Positions 35,388 to 43,984 of a DNA stretch of 64,000 bases are shown piece after piece. This DNA comes from Lentisphaeria bacterium UBA1732 (lineage in GTDB: Bacteria; Verrucomicrobiota; Lentisphaeria; Victivallales; UBA1829), in the NCBI GenBank assembly GCA_002315855.1, contig DCIG01000084.1:44549-108548 (forward strand), read 5' to 3'. The notes beneath the pieces are model-generated. The model saw only the letters and a list, made by a program, of their open reading frames with translations. It did no database searches and had not been told where the DNA came from. The position numbers and the translations under genes are program-made. Every line of letters starts with the position of its first letter. Position 1 is the stretch's first letter.

Positions 35388-35876
35388 TTATTGCCCGTTA
35401 TGGAGCGTTTTCGGGAGAGGGGAGGAATGATGCCCGATGGTGCGGATTTCTTCGATAAATTCATCGATGTCTTTGAAGTCGCGGTAGACGGACGCAAAGC
35501 GGACGTATGCCACTTTGTCATATTTGCGGATTTCCTCCATGGTGCGGCGTCCGATTTCGCTGGTGGGGACTTCGCGGTCAAAGTCGGTTTCGATGGACGC
35601 AACGACCGTGTCAACGATCTGGTCGATGACTTCCGGCGTAATGTCGCGTTTCCAGCAGGCTTTTTCGATGCCGGAACGGATTTTTGTGCGATCCAGGTCT
35701 TCGAGTGTGCCATTGCGCTTGATGACCTTCAATTCCGCTTGAATGATGGCTTCGTGGGTTGTGAATCGATGCCCGCAAGCATTGCATTCCCTGCGCCGGC
35801 GTACAGCGGCACCGTCTCGTGAGGTACGGGAATCGATCACTTTGTCTTCCTGACATCCGCAGTGTGGACAGCGCAT
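35388..35876 (-). CDS. nrdR: Transcriptional repressor NrdR
   Basis: The start at 35876 (MRCPHCG) is chosen because AGGAGG lies 8 bases before it and the family begins at this zinc ribbon; the open frame extends 31 codons further. The 162-residue protein has the C-x2-C..C-x2-C zinc ribbon (MRCPHCG..RECNACGHRFTT) and an ATP-cone (VIKRNGTLEDLDRTKIRSGIEKAC). NrdR senses ATP/dATP and represses ribonucleotide reductase genes at NrdR boxes. No nrd gene is in the window. It heads the nrdR-ClC-ATP-cone operon. Confidence 0.96.
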   Translation of the reverse strand: MRCPHCGCQEDKVIDSRTSRDGAAVRRRRECNACGHRFTTHEAIIQAELKVIKRNGTLEDLDRTKIRSGIEKACWKRDITPEVIDQIVDTVVASIETDFDREVPTSEIGRRTMEEIRKYDKVAYVRFASVYRDFKDIDEFIEEIRTIGHHSSPLPKTLHNGQ

Positions 35877-36025
35877 GGGGTATGCCTCCTGTATGGTAGG
35901 TATTTTCGAGGAACAGATGGTGAGCCGGGCGATATTCCGAAGATGCAGGTGCTTGTCGTACAGATACATCGGGAATGCACGGGAACAGAGTTGTCGAATG
36001 AATCATCGTGAACTCTTATCTGTTT

Positions 36026-36054
36026 AAAATACACCGGATTTGGTGAGAAATCAA
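36026..36054 (-). promoter_or_regulatory. Promoter of the nrdR operon
   Basis: On the minus strand TTGATT (36054-36049), 17-base spacer and TATTTT (36031-36026). The transcript would have a leader of about 145 bases before nrdR; the 305-base gap 35877-36181 otherwise holds only the AT-rich region before the restriction gene. Confidence 0.6.
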
Positions 36055-36181
36055 GAAATAGTCGGTTATATCTTTGAAAAAGTTTTTTCAGTTAGAAAAA
36101 AAGTAATAAAAATCCGTATTAACTTGATTTTTCAAAAAAAACGTATAAATTAAATATGTTCAGAAAAACAGCGAGGTTCAA

Positions 36182-36976
36182 ATGGATAAAAGAAAGTTTT
36201 TCAGATTACTTACTCAATTCGTGAGTGGTTTGAAATCTTATGTCGAAACAACCGATGGGCAGTGGTCTATCAAAGGGTTCATTGATGCACATCGGAATGT
36301 TTATACCATTTCCTCCGATACGAAAATCATATCAAAAATTCTTGAAATACATCTTTTCCCGAAAATCAAAGAATTTGCTGATGCAAATGGATTTGAAATT
36401 GAGTTGGCTTCAAAACAAAATTATTATCCTGATTTATCATTCATTTACAAAGAAGACAGGTCTATTATGTTCGCTGTCGATTTGAAAACTACATACCGAA
36501 ATCCTGACAATCCGGAAGAATGCAATGGTTTTACATTAGGTTCCCATGGAGAATATTTTATTCATAGGAAAAGTAATAAAAATATTCAACATCCGTATTC
36601 AAAATATAAAGGCCACTTTTGTTTGGGAATTATTTACAATCGTGAGAAAGAAAGCAATATTTCTGAAACTGAAACAAAAAAAATCGGTGAAGTTGAGACA
36701 ATTGTCTCTGTGATTCGTAATTTCCAATTTTTCTTTGCGGAAAAATGGAAAATTGCAAGTGATAAAAGTGGAAGCGGGAATACGGCAAATATCGGAAGTA
36801 TCAAGAATATCAATCAAATAATTGCAGGTAAAGGAATGTTTACAGAATACAGGGAAAGATTATTTGATGAGTATTGGATGAGTTATGGGAAAAACTATAT
36901 GACAAATGAGAAAGGAGAACAGAAGAAAATTACTTCTTTAAAAGATTATTTGGTTTATCGGGGAATAAAAAAATGA
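36182..36976 (+). CDS. Type II restriction endonuclease, EcoRV homologue
   Basis: The 264-residue product aligns with EcoRV from memory at a constant offset of ten residues through the catalytic core. SDTK (K48) corresponds to EcoRV K38, E55 to E45, the catalytic triad D84 (NYYPDLSF), D100 and K102 (AVDLKTTY) to D74, D90 and K92. The recognition loop GSGNTANIGSI (G197-N200) matches the EcoRV R-loop GSGNTTNIGSI. The most likely target is therefore GATATC with blunt cleavage. The gene is strongly AT-rich relative to its neighbours and overlaps a DNA adenine methylase by 4 bases. No controller (C) protein gene is seen. Confidence 0.93.
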   Translation: MDKRKFFRLLTQFVSGLKSYVETTDGQWSIKGFIDAHRNVYTISSDTKIISKILEIHLFPKIKEFADANGFEIELASKQNYYPDLSFIYKEDRSIMFAVDLKTTYRNPDNPEECNGFTLGSHGEYFIHRKSNKNIQHPYSKYKGHFCLGIIYNREKESNISETETKKIGEVETIVSVIRNFQFFFAEKWKIASDKSGSGNTANIGSIKNINQIIAGKGMFTEYRERLFDEYWMSYGKNYMTNEKGEQKKITSLKDYLVYRGIKK

Positions 36977-37860
36977 GTATCATCATTCCTCCTATAAAAT
37001 GTCAGGGGATTAAAAGTAAATTAGTTCCCAAAATTCTTTCATTATCATCTTCTATTTCATACAAAAGGTGGGTTGAACCTTTTATGGGTTCTGGAGTGGT
37101 TGCGTTCAATTTGATTCCGGACAATGCTTTGTTATGTGATGTAAATCCTTATTTAATAGAATTTTATAATTCAATTAAAAATGATGTTATTACTCCTGAT
37201 TCTGCAAGATGCTTTTTAACAGAAGAGGGGGGACATCTCTTGGAAGAAGGTGCAGAATACTACTATGAAGTTCGCAGAAGATTTAATGAAAAGCATTCCC
37301 CGTTTGATTTCCTTTTTTTAAACCGTTCGTGTTTTAATGGAATTATGAGATTCAATTCAAAAGGTGAATTTAATGTTCCGTTTTGTCGAAAAAACAATCG
37401 ATTTGCGCCGGCATATATTACGAAAATAGTGAATCAAATATCTTCTGTTTCTAAAATTATTCATTCAAAAAATTTCGAGTTTTCCTGTCAGGATTTCCGA
37501 GTTACATTATCAAAAACGACATTTCAGGATTTTATTTACTGCGATCCTCCTTATATTGACAGATATGCGGATTATTTTTCTCAGTGGTCAGAATTTGAAG
37601 AAGAAGATTTGCTTAATAACCTGAAGAAAATATCAGGTCATTTTATTCTGTCAACATGGAAGGAAAATGAATTTCGACAGAATAAGTACATTGCAAAATA
37701 TTCTCAATGTTTTAATTTTTTCACACAAAAACATTACTACCATGTTGGCGGATTTGTTGATAATCGTCATGCCATGGAAGAAGCCTTGTTTTTGAATTAT
37801 GATGTTGATGAAAAAAAAGAAGAAACTCAGATTTTTGAACAATTATGTCTTTCGATTTAA
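36973..37860 (+). CDS. DNA adenine-N6 methyltransferase (D12/Dam class), R-M partner
   Basis: The 295-residue enzyme has the SAM-binding motif EPFMGSGVVAFN (about residues 35-46) and the catalytic DPPY (about 191-194) in the order of alpha-class N6-adenine methylases (Dam, M.EcoRV). NRSCFNGIMRFN and PFCRKN are further D12-class markers. It should methylate an adenine in GATATC and protect the host from the overlapping endonuclease. Same AT-rich composition as the endonuclease, so both arrived together. Confidence 0.93.
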   Translation: MSIIIPPIKCQGIKSKLVPKILSLSSSISYKRWVEPFMGSGVVAFNLIPDNALLCDVNPYLIEFYNSIKNDVITPDSARCFLTEEGGHLLEEGAEYYYEVRRRFNEKHSPFDFLFLNRSCFNGIMRFNSKGEFNVPFCRKNNRFAPAYITKIVNQISSVSKIIHSKNFEFSCQDFRVTLSKTTFQDFIYCDPPYIDRYADYFSQWSEFEEEDLLNNLKKISGHFILSTWKENEFRQNKYIAKYSQCFNFFTQKHYYHVGGFVDNRHAMEEALFLNYDVDEKKEETQIFEQLCLSI

Positions 37861-37881
37861 GGCTTTTTTTCGGAATTTTGC

Positions 37882-37910
37882 TTGAATCTTTGTGCAGAAT
37901 GTTGTATTTT
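37882..37910 (+). promoter_or_regulatory. Promoter of the membrane protein at 37944
   Basis: TTGAAT (37882-37887), 17-base spacer, TATTTT (37905-37910), in the 83-base gap after the methylase gene. Confidence 0.6.
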
Positions 37911-37943
37911 AAAAGATAATGTCGTTACCGAATTTAACCGAAA

Positions 37944-39674
37944 ATGATTATGAAAGACAATCCTGACTCACTCCAAAACGAGATGCTTGCGGCATCGGAA
38001 AAAACTCAGCCTGAAGTGCTTGCTGCACCGGAAAAACGTTCGTGGAAACGCCGCTCCGGATGGTTGATGCTTTTCCTCGCATTCCTGATTCCGTTGGTAT
38101 GGATGGCAATCCTGCGTACCTCGGCGTTTTCGGTGGGTGAAAATTCTCAGGACGGGCTGTATCACGCAGGAATGGCGGAAATGGGCCCGTCGGTATATAT
38201 GGCGAAAAAATTTCCGTGGACCCAGATGTCTGCATGGCGGGATCATTTTGCAGACAAGGAACTTCTGTATCATGCTTCCATGGATTTGATTTTCAGGATT
38301 GAACGGTTGTTCGGAGTCGGAATAGCGCCGCCGTTTCATTTCGCGGCAATGTTTTACATGGCTTTGGCGTTGGCGGGATTTGTTTTTGCCGCACGTCAGC
38401 TGGGGGTGCGTCCGCAGTTTATATTGGCTGGCTCGGTGCTGTTTTGCCTGATGTCGCCGGGATTTACGTTCCGTTTTTCGTTGTTGCGACCGCATGTTCT
38501 GTCGCTGGCGTGCCTGATGACTGTCTGTGGTTTGATGTGTTTTAAGTCGTTCAAAACAAGAATCCTGTCAATTTCAATCCTGTCATTTTTCTTTGCGTGG
38601 ACGTATTCAAATCCGCATTTCATCGTGATTGTGCCGCTGTTTTTTGCTGCATGTCAGGCCCCGTTCCGGGGGAAACGCGAATTGCTGATTCCCTTGGCTT
38701 CGCTGGGGGCCGTCCTGCTGGGATTGCTGATTCATCCGCAGTTCCCGAACTCGTTTATTATTTGGAAAATCCAGTCGTGGGACGCACTGATCAGTCCGAT
38801 GATGAAAGATGCAAATTTGAGTTTGCCGTCGGAAATGATGCCGGCATCGTTTGGATTTAATAAGCTGACATTGCCTCTGTATGTCCTTGCGTGGTGTTCT
38901 CTTGCACGTCTGATACGAATCATGGAGAAGGTCGGAATTGCCAGGACGGATGCCAATCTGTATGCGCTGTGTCTGCTGTCCGCGATGTTCACGTGCGGGA
39001 TTTGGATTGCGGTGCGCTCAATTGAATATGCGCAGCCGTTTGTTACGCTGTGGGTGCTTCTGCTGGCGGAGCGGTCGATGGAATGCGGGGTGAAACTGCC
39101 GTTTGGCAAGTTCAAGCATGGGTATACGATTTTCCTTGCGGTGATTTCTGTGGCGTTTGCGCTTGAGTCGTCCCGAAAATTTATGAGAGACTGTCCGCAG
39201 ACGATTACCCCGCGCCTGAAAGAGATTCCGGCGTTTCTCAAGGAACATGTCCCCGCGGGAGAAGCTGTTGTCAATATCGACTGGAGTGATTTCCCGATGG
39301 TGTTCTATTATGACCGCGATCACCTGTGGCAATGGGGCATGGACCCCGTGTTTTCCTATATGGTGGAACCTCAAAAAACGATGATTCTGACGAAAACACG
39401 CCCGAATCATGGCGGGGAAACTTATCCGATGGATATTTACCGGGCATTCGGGACAAAATATGCCGTGATTTTGTGGCCGCGCGTGCCTCATGCCAGTCTG
39501 CTTTTCAGTCAGGGCTGGAAGATTGAAAAGAGCTTTATCGAAGAAGGCAAGGAAGAAGGCTGGATTTTCTCGCTGGATGAGCGTACTCGCATTTCCAAGC
39601 CGTTCCCTGCGGACAGCAAAGTTCAGGAAAAAGCCGAGAAACAGCAGGAACTTCAGGAGAGTGCCCCGTCTTGA
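37944..39674 (+). CDS. Polytopic membrane protein, possible GT-C-type transferase
   Basis: The 576-residue protein has a ~35-residue cytoplasmic start and about eleven hydrophobic segments to residue ~415, then a soluble domain of about 130 residues (NIDWSDFPMVFYYDRDHLWQWGMDP and onwards) and a charged Gln/Glu-rich tail. The first outer loop carries SQDGLYHAGMAE and WRDHF, acidic and His residues where GT-C enzymes bind metal or lipid phosphate. The soluble C-terminal domain resembles those of uncharacterised membrane mannosyltransferase-like proteins. Substrate unknown. No signal of transfer: composition matches the host. Confidence 0.7.
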   Translation: MIMKDNPDSLQNEMLAASEKTQPEVLAAPEKRSWKRRSGWLMLFLAFLIPLVWMAILRTSAFSVGENSQDGLYHAGMAEMGPSVYMAKKFPWTQMSAWRDHFADKELLYHASMDLIFRIERLFGVGIAPPFHFAAMFYMALALAGFVFAARQLGVRPQFILAGSVLFCLMSPGFTFRFSLLRPHVLSLACLMTVCGLMCFKSFKTRILSISILSFFFAWTYSNPHFIVIVPLFFAACQAPFRGKRELLIPLASLGAVLLGLLIHPQFPNSFIIWKIQSWDALISPMMKDANLSLPSEMMPASFGFNKLTLPLYVLAWCSLARLIRIMEKVGIARTDANLYALCLLSAMFTCGIWIAVRSIEYAQPFVTLWVLLLAERSMECGVKLPFGKFKHGYTIFLAVISVAFALESSRKFMRDCPQTITPRLKEIPAFLKEHVPAGEAVVNIDWSDFPMVFYYDRDHLWQWGMDPVFSYMVEPQKTMILTKTRPNHGGETYPMDIYRAFGTKYAVILWPRVPHASLLFSQGWKIEKSFIEEGKEEGWIFSLDERTRISKPFPADSKVQEKAEKQQELQESAPS

Positions 39675-39784
39675 CGAATGGAATGACGCTTCCTCTTTGC
39701 GTTTTTACCGCGCTGGAGTGCAGCTGATTCATTCAAAACAAAACATTTTCAAACAACATACGGGCTGAAATGCCCGATTTTGAG

Positions 39785-39950
39785 CAGGGGAGTCCTTTGG
39801 AAAAGGGCTGAGAGGAAACAGAACAAGCAGATTGGAATCTTTGCGGAAACAGGGGGATTCTGTTGATGCTGAAAGTTTCGACCCTAACCGTGCAGGCGTT
39901 TACGCCTATGCCGTCAACCTGATTTGGATCATGCCAACGTAGGAAGACTC
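39785..39950 (+). ncRNA. TPP (thi-box) riboswitch
   Basis: The conserved thi-box parts are all present: CTGAGA at 39808-39813, ACCCTAACCGTG from 39881, and ACCTGATTTGGATCATGCC..CGTAGGAA at 39917-39945. P1 is formed by GAGTC (39790-39794) and GACTC (39946-39950). A long extra helix of about 50 bases sits between the two halves of the pyrimidine-sensing arm. It precedes thiM and thiE and should lower their expression when thiamine pyrophosphate is plentiful. The expression platform is not obvious; ACCCG (39952) and CGGGT (39981) can pair. Confidence 0.93.
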
Positions 39951-40103
39951 AACCCGATGCCGGACGCCTTTGCTTTTTTACGGGTCAACCAATTCCCTGC
40001 AAATGGCGGCTTTTTTATGTCTGCATTCTGAACATCTCAAAAAGCCTTCCATGAGCAAAGAAATGAAGCCCCGTTTCAAAACAACTGAAAAAGGAAACAC
40101 AGA

Positions 40104-40985
40104 ATGAACTCCGACAAAAAAAAAGGTACTTGTCTTCAATCAGAAAAAAACAAAACGGCACATAATCTTTCTTCCTGCTTTGAAAACGTGAGGTCCGAGC
40201 GTCCTCTGGTGGAATGTATCACGAATTATGTAACCGTGAATGGCTGTGCGAATCTGCTTTTGGCGGCAGGCGCATCGCCTGTTATGGCGGATGATATTGA
40301 GGGGGCGGCTGAATTTACGCGGATTGCGGATGCTCTGGTGTTGAATATCGGGACGCTTACTCCGTGGGTTCGCGAGGCCATGAAAACATCTTTGGCGATT
40401 GCGAAAGAGCGGGGGATTCCCGGTGTACTGGACCCTGTAGGGTGCGGTGCGGCGGCATCGCATACACGTTTGTCGCTGGAGCTTTTGGAGTCAGGGGTGA
40501 GTATTATGCGGTGCAATCAGTCCGAGGCAAAAGCTCTCCTGGGATTGAATGCAGCCGCTCACGGTGTGGATGCAGCAATGGCGGATCAGGTTTCGGAAGC
40601 GAATTTGGGCGAAGCCTGCGCGAATGTGGCGGAGTTGGCGCGCCGTTATGGGTGTGTCGCTGCTGTAACAGGCGCGATTGATATTGCCGCGTCGCCGGAT
40701 GGGCGTGTCGCGGTGATTCGCAACGGGCATCCTATGATGGCGGACATAACGGGATCGGGTTGTATGCTTTCTGCCCTGACTGGTGCGTTTGCGGCGGCGA
40801 ATCCCGGTCATTGGTTCGAGGCTGTTGTCGTGATGCTTGCGGCATACGGTGCGGCAGGGGAGATTGCACAGAAAAATCTGCTTCCGGGCGAAGGCAGCGG
40901 GAGCTTTGAGATGCGTCTGATTGACGCTTTTAATCTTATGAATACCAAAACACTACAGGAATATGCGGATTATGAATTTATTTGA
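40104..40985 (+). CDS. thiM: Hydroxyethylthiazole kinase
   Basis: ThiM phosphorylates the thiazole moiety salvaged from broken-down thiamine. The 293-residue sequence shows the ribokinase-like signature motifs: LVECITNYVTVNGCANLLLAAGASPVMADD, LNIGTL, GIPGVLDPVGCGA, RCNQSEAKALL, VTGAIDIA and the catalytic ADITGSGCMLSAL. There is an extra ~25-residue charged N terminus. It is controlled by the TPP riboswitch and overlaps the ThiE fusion gene. Confidence 0.95.
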   Translation: MNSDKKKGTCLQSEKNKTAHNLSSCFENVRSERPLVECITNYVTVNGCANLLLAAGASPVMADDIEGAAEFTRIADALVLNIGTLTPWVREAMKTSLAIAKERGIPGVLDPVGCGAAASHTRLSLELLESGVSIMRCNQSEAKALLGLNAAAHGVDAAMADQVSEANLGEACANVAELARRYGCVAAVTGAIDIAASPDGRVAVIRNGHPMMADITGSGCMLSALTGAFAAANPGHWFEAVVVMLAAYGAAGEIAQKNLLPGEGSGSFEMRLIDAFNLMNTKTLQEYADYEFI

Positions 40986-42231
40986 ATCTCTGCGTCTGTA
41001 TGCCGTTACGGATGAAAACGGCAATCAGGTGGAAAAAGTCAGACAGGCTCTGGCTGGCGGCGCGACCTTTATCCAGTACCGCGCGAAAGGTGGCTGTGAT
41101 TTTGATACCGCAGTGAAAATGCGGGATTTGTGCCGGGCATACCATGTGCCGTTTGTGCTGGATGACGATGTGGAAATGGCGAAAGCCTGTGGCGCGGATG
41201 GCGTTCATGTGGGGCAGAGTGATGCTTCGGCGGTTGAGGCGCGGCGGATTCTCGGCGAGGATGCGATTGTCGGTGTATCTGCGGGAAATCTGACGGAAGC
41301 TCTCAAGGCCGTGGCGGATGGTGCGGACTATATCGGGACTGGTGCAATGTTCCCCACGACTACCAAAATGGATGCGGAGTATGTGGAATACAATACGCTG
41401 AAAACGATTTGCACTTCGGTTCCTGTGCCTGTGGTTGCCATCGGCGGGATAGGGGAACATAATATCGCCAAACTGGCGGGGAGCGGAATTGCCGGTGTGG
41501 CAGTGGTGTCGGCTGTCTTCTCTCAGCCGGACATTGTGAAGGCAGCTCGGATTTTGGACAAACTGACGAAAGAAACGGATTTCCGGGCGGAGGCGAAACG
41601 GGCGTTTATTCTGGATTTTGACGGCACGATGTATGATTCCATGAGTATCTGGGCGCATTTGGCGGATGATTTCCTGATTTCCTGCGGGAAAGTGCCGCGT
41701 CCTGATTTGTCGGAGAAGCTGAAAGACTGGGGACTTCGTGACGGCATTATCTATTTGCGGGACGCATACGGGATAGCGTGTTCGCGTGAGGAAGCGGTAC
41801 AGCGTTTTTCGGATTTGCTGACCACTGCGTATCAGGCGTGTCAATTGAAGCCCGGCGTATTTGCCATGGCAGACTATTTGAAGTCGCACGGACTTCTGCC
41901 CTGCATTGCCACTGCAGGCGATCAGAGTGCGGTGAAGATGATTTTGAAACGGGAAAATCTGACTGATTCTTTCGGACCTGTGTTCAGTTCCACAACGCTG
42001 GAAACAGACAAGACTTCCCCTGAATTTTTCTATCGTGTTCTGGAAAAATTAGGTGCTTCTCTGAATGGTTCTGTGATGTTCGACGATGCTCCGTTTGCTT
42101 TGAGGGCGGGATACCGGGCTGGACTGAAATGCGTAAGGATTCTTGATTCTGCGTGGACGGATTCCGGTGAAGTTGAGGCGGACGAGACTGTCAGCACCCT
42201 CGAAGAATGGCTGAATCATCATAAGGATTAA
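40963..42231 (+). CDS. thiE: Thiamine-phosphate synthase fused to a HAD-family hydrolase
   Basis: Starts at 40963 or 40972 (MNLFESLRLYAVTD), inside the end of thiM. Residues 1 to about 207 are ThiE: FIQYRAKG, VLDDDVEMAKACGADGVHVGQ, YIGTGAMFPTTTKMD and VAIGGI, which join HMP-PP and thiazole phosphate to thiamine monophosphate. Residues about 210-420 are a HAD phosphatase: nucleophile motif ILDFDGTMYDS, motif II around CIATAGD, and MFDDAPFAL as the acidic motif IV. The HAD half could remove the phosphate from thiamine monophosphate, the step needed if the cell uses thiamine pyrophosphokinase instead of ThiL. That is inferred from the fusion, not from specific residues. Confidence 0.9.
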   Translation: MRIMNLFESLRLYAVTDENGNQVEKVRQALAGGATFIQYRAKGGCDFDTAVKMRDLCRAYHVPFVLDDDVEMAKACGADGVHVGQSDASAVEARRILGEDAIVGVSAGNLTEALKAVADGADYIGTGAMFPTTTKMDAEYVEYNTLKTICTSVPVPVVAIGGIGEHNIAKLAGSGIAGVAVVSAVFSQPDIVKAARILDKLTKETDFRAEAKRAFILDFDGTMYDSMSIWAHLADDFLISCGKVPRPDLSEKLKDWGLRDGIIYLRDAYGIACSREEAVQRFSDLLTTAYQACQLKPGVFAMADYLKSHGLLPCIATAGDQSAVKMILKRENLTDSFGPVFSSTTLETDKTSPEFFYRVLEKLGASLNGSVMFDDAPFALRAGYRAGLKCVRILDSAWTDSGEVEADETVSTLEEWLNHHKD

Positions 42232-42540
42232 TCTGTCTCCTTTTGCTGTTTTTGTATCTGCACATAAAGTTCTGAAATGTGCTTTTGTGCAGATATTTTT
42301 TGTGTGAGGATGGAAGAAAATACGCCCCTGCCCAAACGAAAGAATCGTTTTTGGTTGTCTTGTAAAAGGGCGGGAATCGTAAAATTTTGGCTGTTTCCGC
42401 CGAGGAAAGCTGTCTCAAATTCCCATTTCCCGCCTTTCCAAAATCCGTTCCAATTTCTTCTTTTCCCTTTTTGGTGGATGCATCATACATCGGATGAGAC
42501 GAATCTTTTCAACTTTTTCATGGGAAATAGAAAAAAAACG
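42232..42540. other. Intergenic region before the Septu-like pair, no gene supported
   Basis: Open frames occur on both strands (for example 42277..42549 plus) but their products are biased, match no family, and lack ribosome binding sites. The stretch may be degenerate sequence. Confidence 0.4.
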
Positions 42541-42568
42541 TTGAAATGAGAGCAAATAATGCTATAGT
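42541..42568 (+). promoter_or_regulatory. Promoter of the ATPase/HNH defence operon
   Basis: TTGAAA (42541-42546), 16-base spacer, TATAGT (42563-42568), about 90 bases before the ATPase start. No other gene lies between. Confidence 0.6.
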
Positions 42569-42658
42569 AATTAACTGCTTCAGAAGACAACAGAGCAACC
42601 GTCTGAAGTCAACTAAGTTCCAGTCTGCACCAGGCAGGCATGTCTACAGGAAAAGAGT

Positions 42659-43984
42659 ATGCTGAAAACAATCAAACTGAAAAACGTGGGACCAATTCCG
42701 GATAAAAGCATTTCATTCAGGAAACGCTTAAACATTATCACGGGCGATAATGGATTGGGAAAGACTTTTCTGCTGGATATCGTCTGGTATGTTCTGACGC
42801 GCAAATGGCCGGCAGAAGTGAATGCGAAACTTACTTCCGGCTATATGGCAAGACCCGCTGACCCTAAAAAAACTGCGGAAATTACGTTTGATATTGATGG
42901 CGAAAAAGAAAACAATAATTATACAGCGACTTTTGATCGGATTCAGCAGGGATGGACAGGAATTTCAGGACGCCCGTTCAGTCCGGGATTGGTCATCTAT
43001 GCCCATGCTGATGGCAGTTTTTCCGTGTGGGACCCCGCGCGAAATTACTGGGATAAAAGAGGCGATGCAGATATTCAGGAACGCCATCCGGCATTCGTTT
43101 TTTCGCCTGCGGAGGTTTGGAACGGCTTGAAAACAGACGATGGAAAATATCTGTGCAACGGATTGCTTCAAGACTGGTCAAAATGGCAAAATAACCATGG
43201 ATGGGAATTTCAAACACTGGAAAAAATACTGGAACGCCTCTCTCCGCCAGATTTGAAACTATGTTCCGGTGCATTAACCCGTATTGCAGTGGATGATTCG
43301 CGCGATATACCGACGATTACAATGCCTTATGGTGAAGTACCTGTATTGTTTGCTTCCGCAGGGATTCGGAGAATCCTGGCATTGACTTATTTTCTGACAT
43401 GGGCAATGAGTGAACACCGTATGGCCTGTGATGTGCTGGGAATCCAGCCGACTTCACAAATTACATTCTTGATTGATGAGGTGGAAGCGCATCTGCATCC
43501 GAAATGGCAGAGACAGATTATGCGCGGTTTTCTTGATGTTTTGGAAACATTGCTCAGCACCGTGGCAGGAAAAAAAGAGCGCAGGATTCAGATTATTGCG
43601 GCAACGCATTCCCCGCTGATTATGTCATCTTTGGAAAGCAGATTCAATCCCGATGAAGACTGTTGGTTTGATTTTGACGAGGATAAAAAAGGAAAGGTGT
43701 GTTTTTCTCGTCGCGATTATGAAAAACAGGGGAATGCGGATATGTGGTTGAGAAGCAATGCCTTTGATTTGACATCATCTTGTTCACTGGAAGCGGAAGA
43801 AGCCATGAATGATGCAGTGAATCTGATTGGGGAATATGACAGTAAGATGTCATTGGACAGAAGTGTGTCAGAGGAGAATGCGAAAAAAGTTTATAAGAAA
43901 CTTCTCAAAAATCTTTCTCCGAAAGATGATTTTTTGTTCCGTTTCCGTTATCTTTGTGAAAAGAAGGGGATTGTGTACAAATGA
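42659..43984 (+). CDS. AAA/SMC-like ATPase, Septu PtuA-like
   Basis: The 441-residue protein starts MLKTIKLKNVGPIPDKSISF and has Walker A GDNGLGKTF (about residues 30-38), a long insertion, FASAGIRRILALTYFLTWA as the signature region, Walker B ITFLIDEVEAHLHPKWQ and the switch His in IIAATHSPLIMSS. This is the compact ABC/Rad50-like ATPase of OLD/Septu-type defence proteins. It overlaps an HNH nuclease gene by 4 bases, the PtuA-PtuB arrangement. In Septu the ATPase holds and controls the nuclease during phage infection. A retron-associated Septu is excluded as far as I can see: there is no reverse transcriptase here. Confidence 0.85.
   Translation: MLKTIKLKNVGPIPDKSISFRKRLNIITGDNGLGKTFLLDIVWYVLTRKWPAEVNAKLTSGYMARPADPKKTAEITFDIDGEKENNNYTATFDRIQQGWTGISGRPFSPGLVIYAHADGSFSVWDPARNYWDKRGDADIQERHPAFVFSPAEVWNGLKTDDGKYLCNGLLQDWSKWQNNHGWEFQTLEKILERLSPPDLKLCSGALTRIAVDDSRDIPTITMPYGEVPVLFASAGIRRILALTYFLTWAMSEHRMACDVLGIQPTSQITFLIDEVEAHLHPKWQRQIMRGFLDVLETLLSTVAGKKERRIQIIAATHSPLIMSSLESRFNPDEDCWFDFDEDKKGKVCFSRRDYEKQGNADMWLRSNAFDLTSSCSLEAEEAMNDAVNLIGEYDSKMSLDRSVSEENAKKVYKKLLKNLSPKDDFLFRFRYLCEKKGIVYK

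Noticed and set aside
35877..36181. Controller (C) protein gene for the restriction system
   Set aside because: No small helix-turn-helix frame is present in the gap, and the endonuclease starts directly after the AT-rich leader.
42277..42549. Small gene upstream of the Septu-like pair, or a retron RNA
   Set aside because: The frame overlaps the promoter, has no ribosome binding site or family match, and there is no reverse transcriptase gene.
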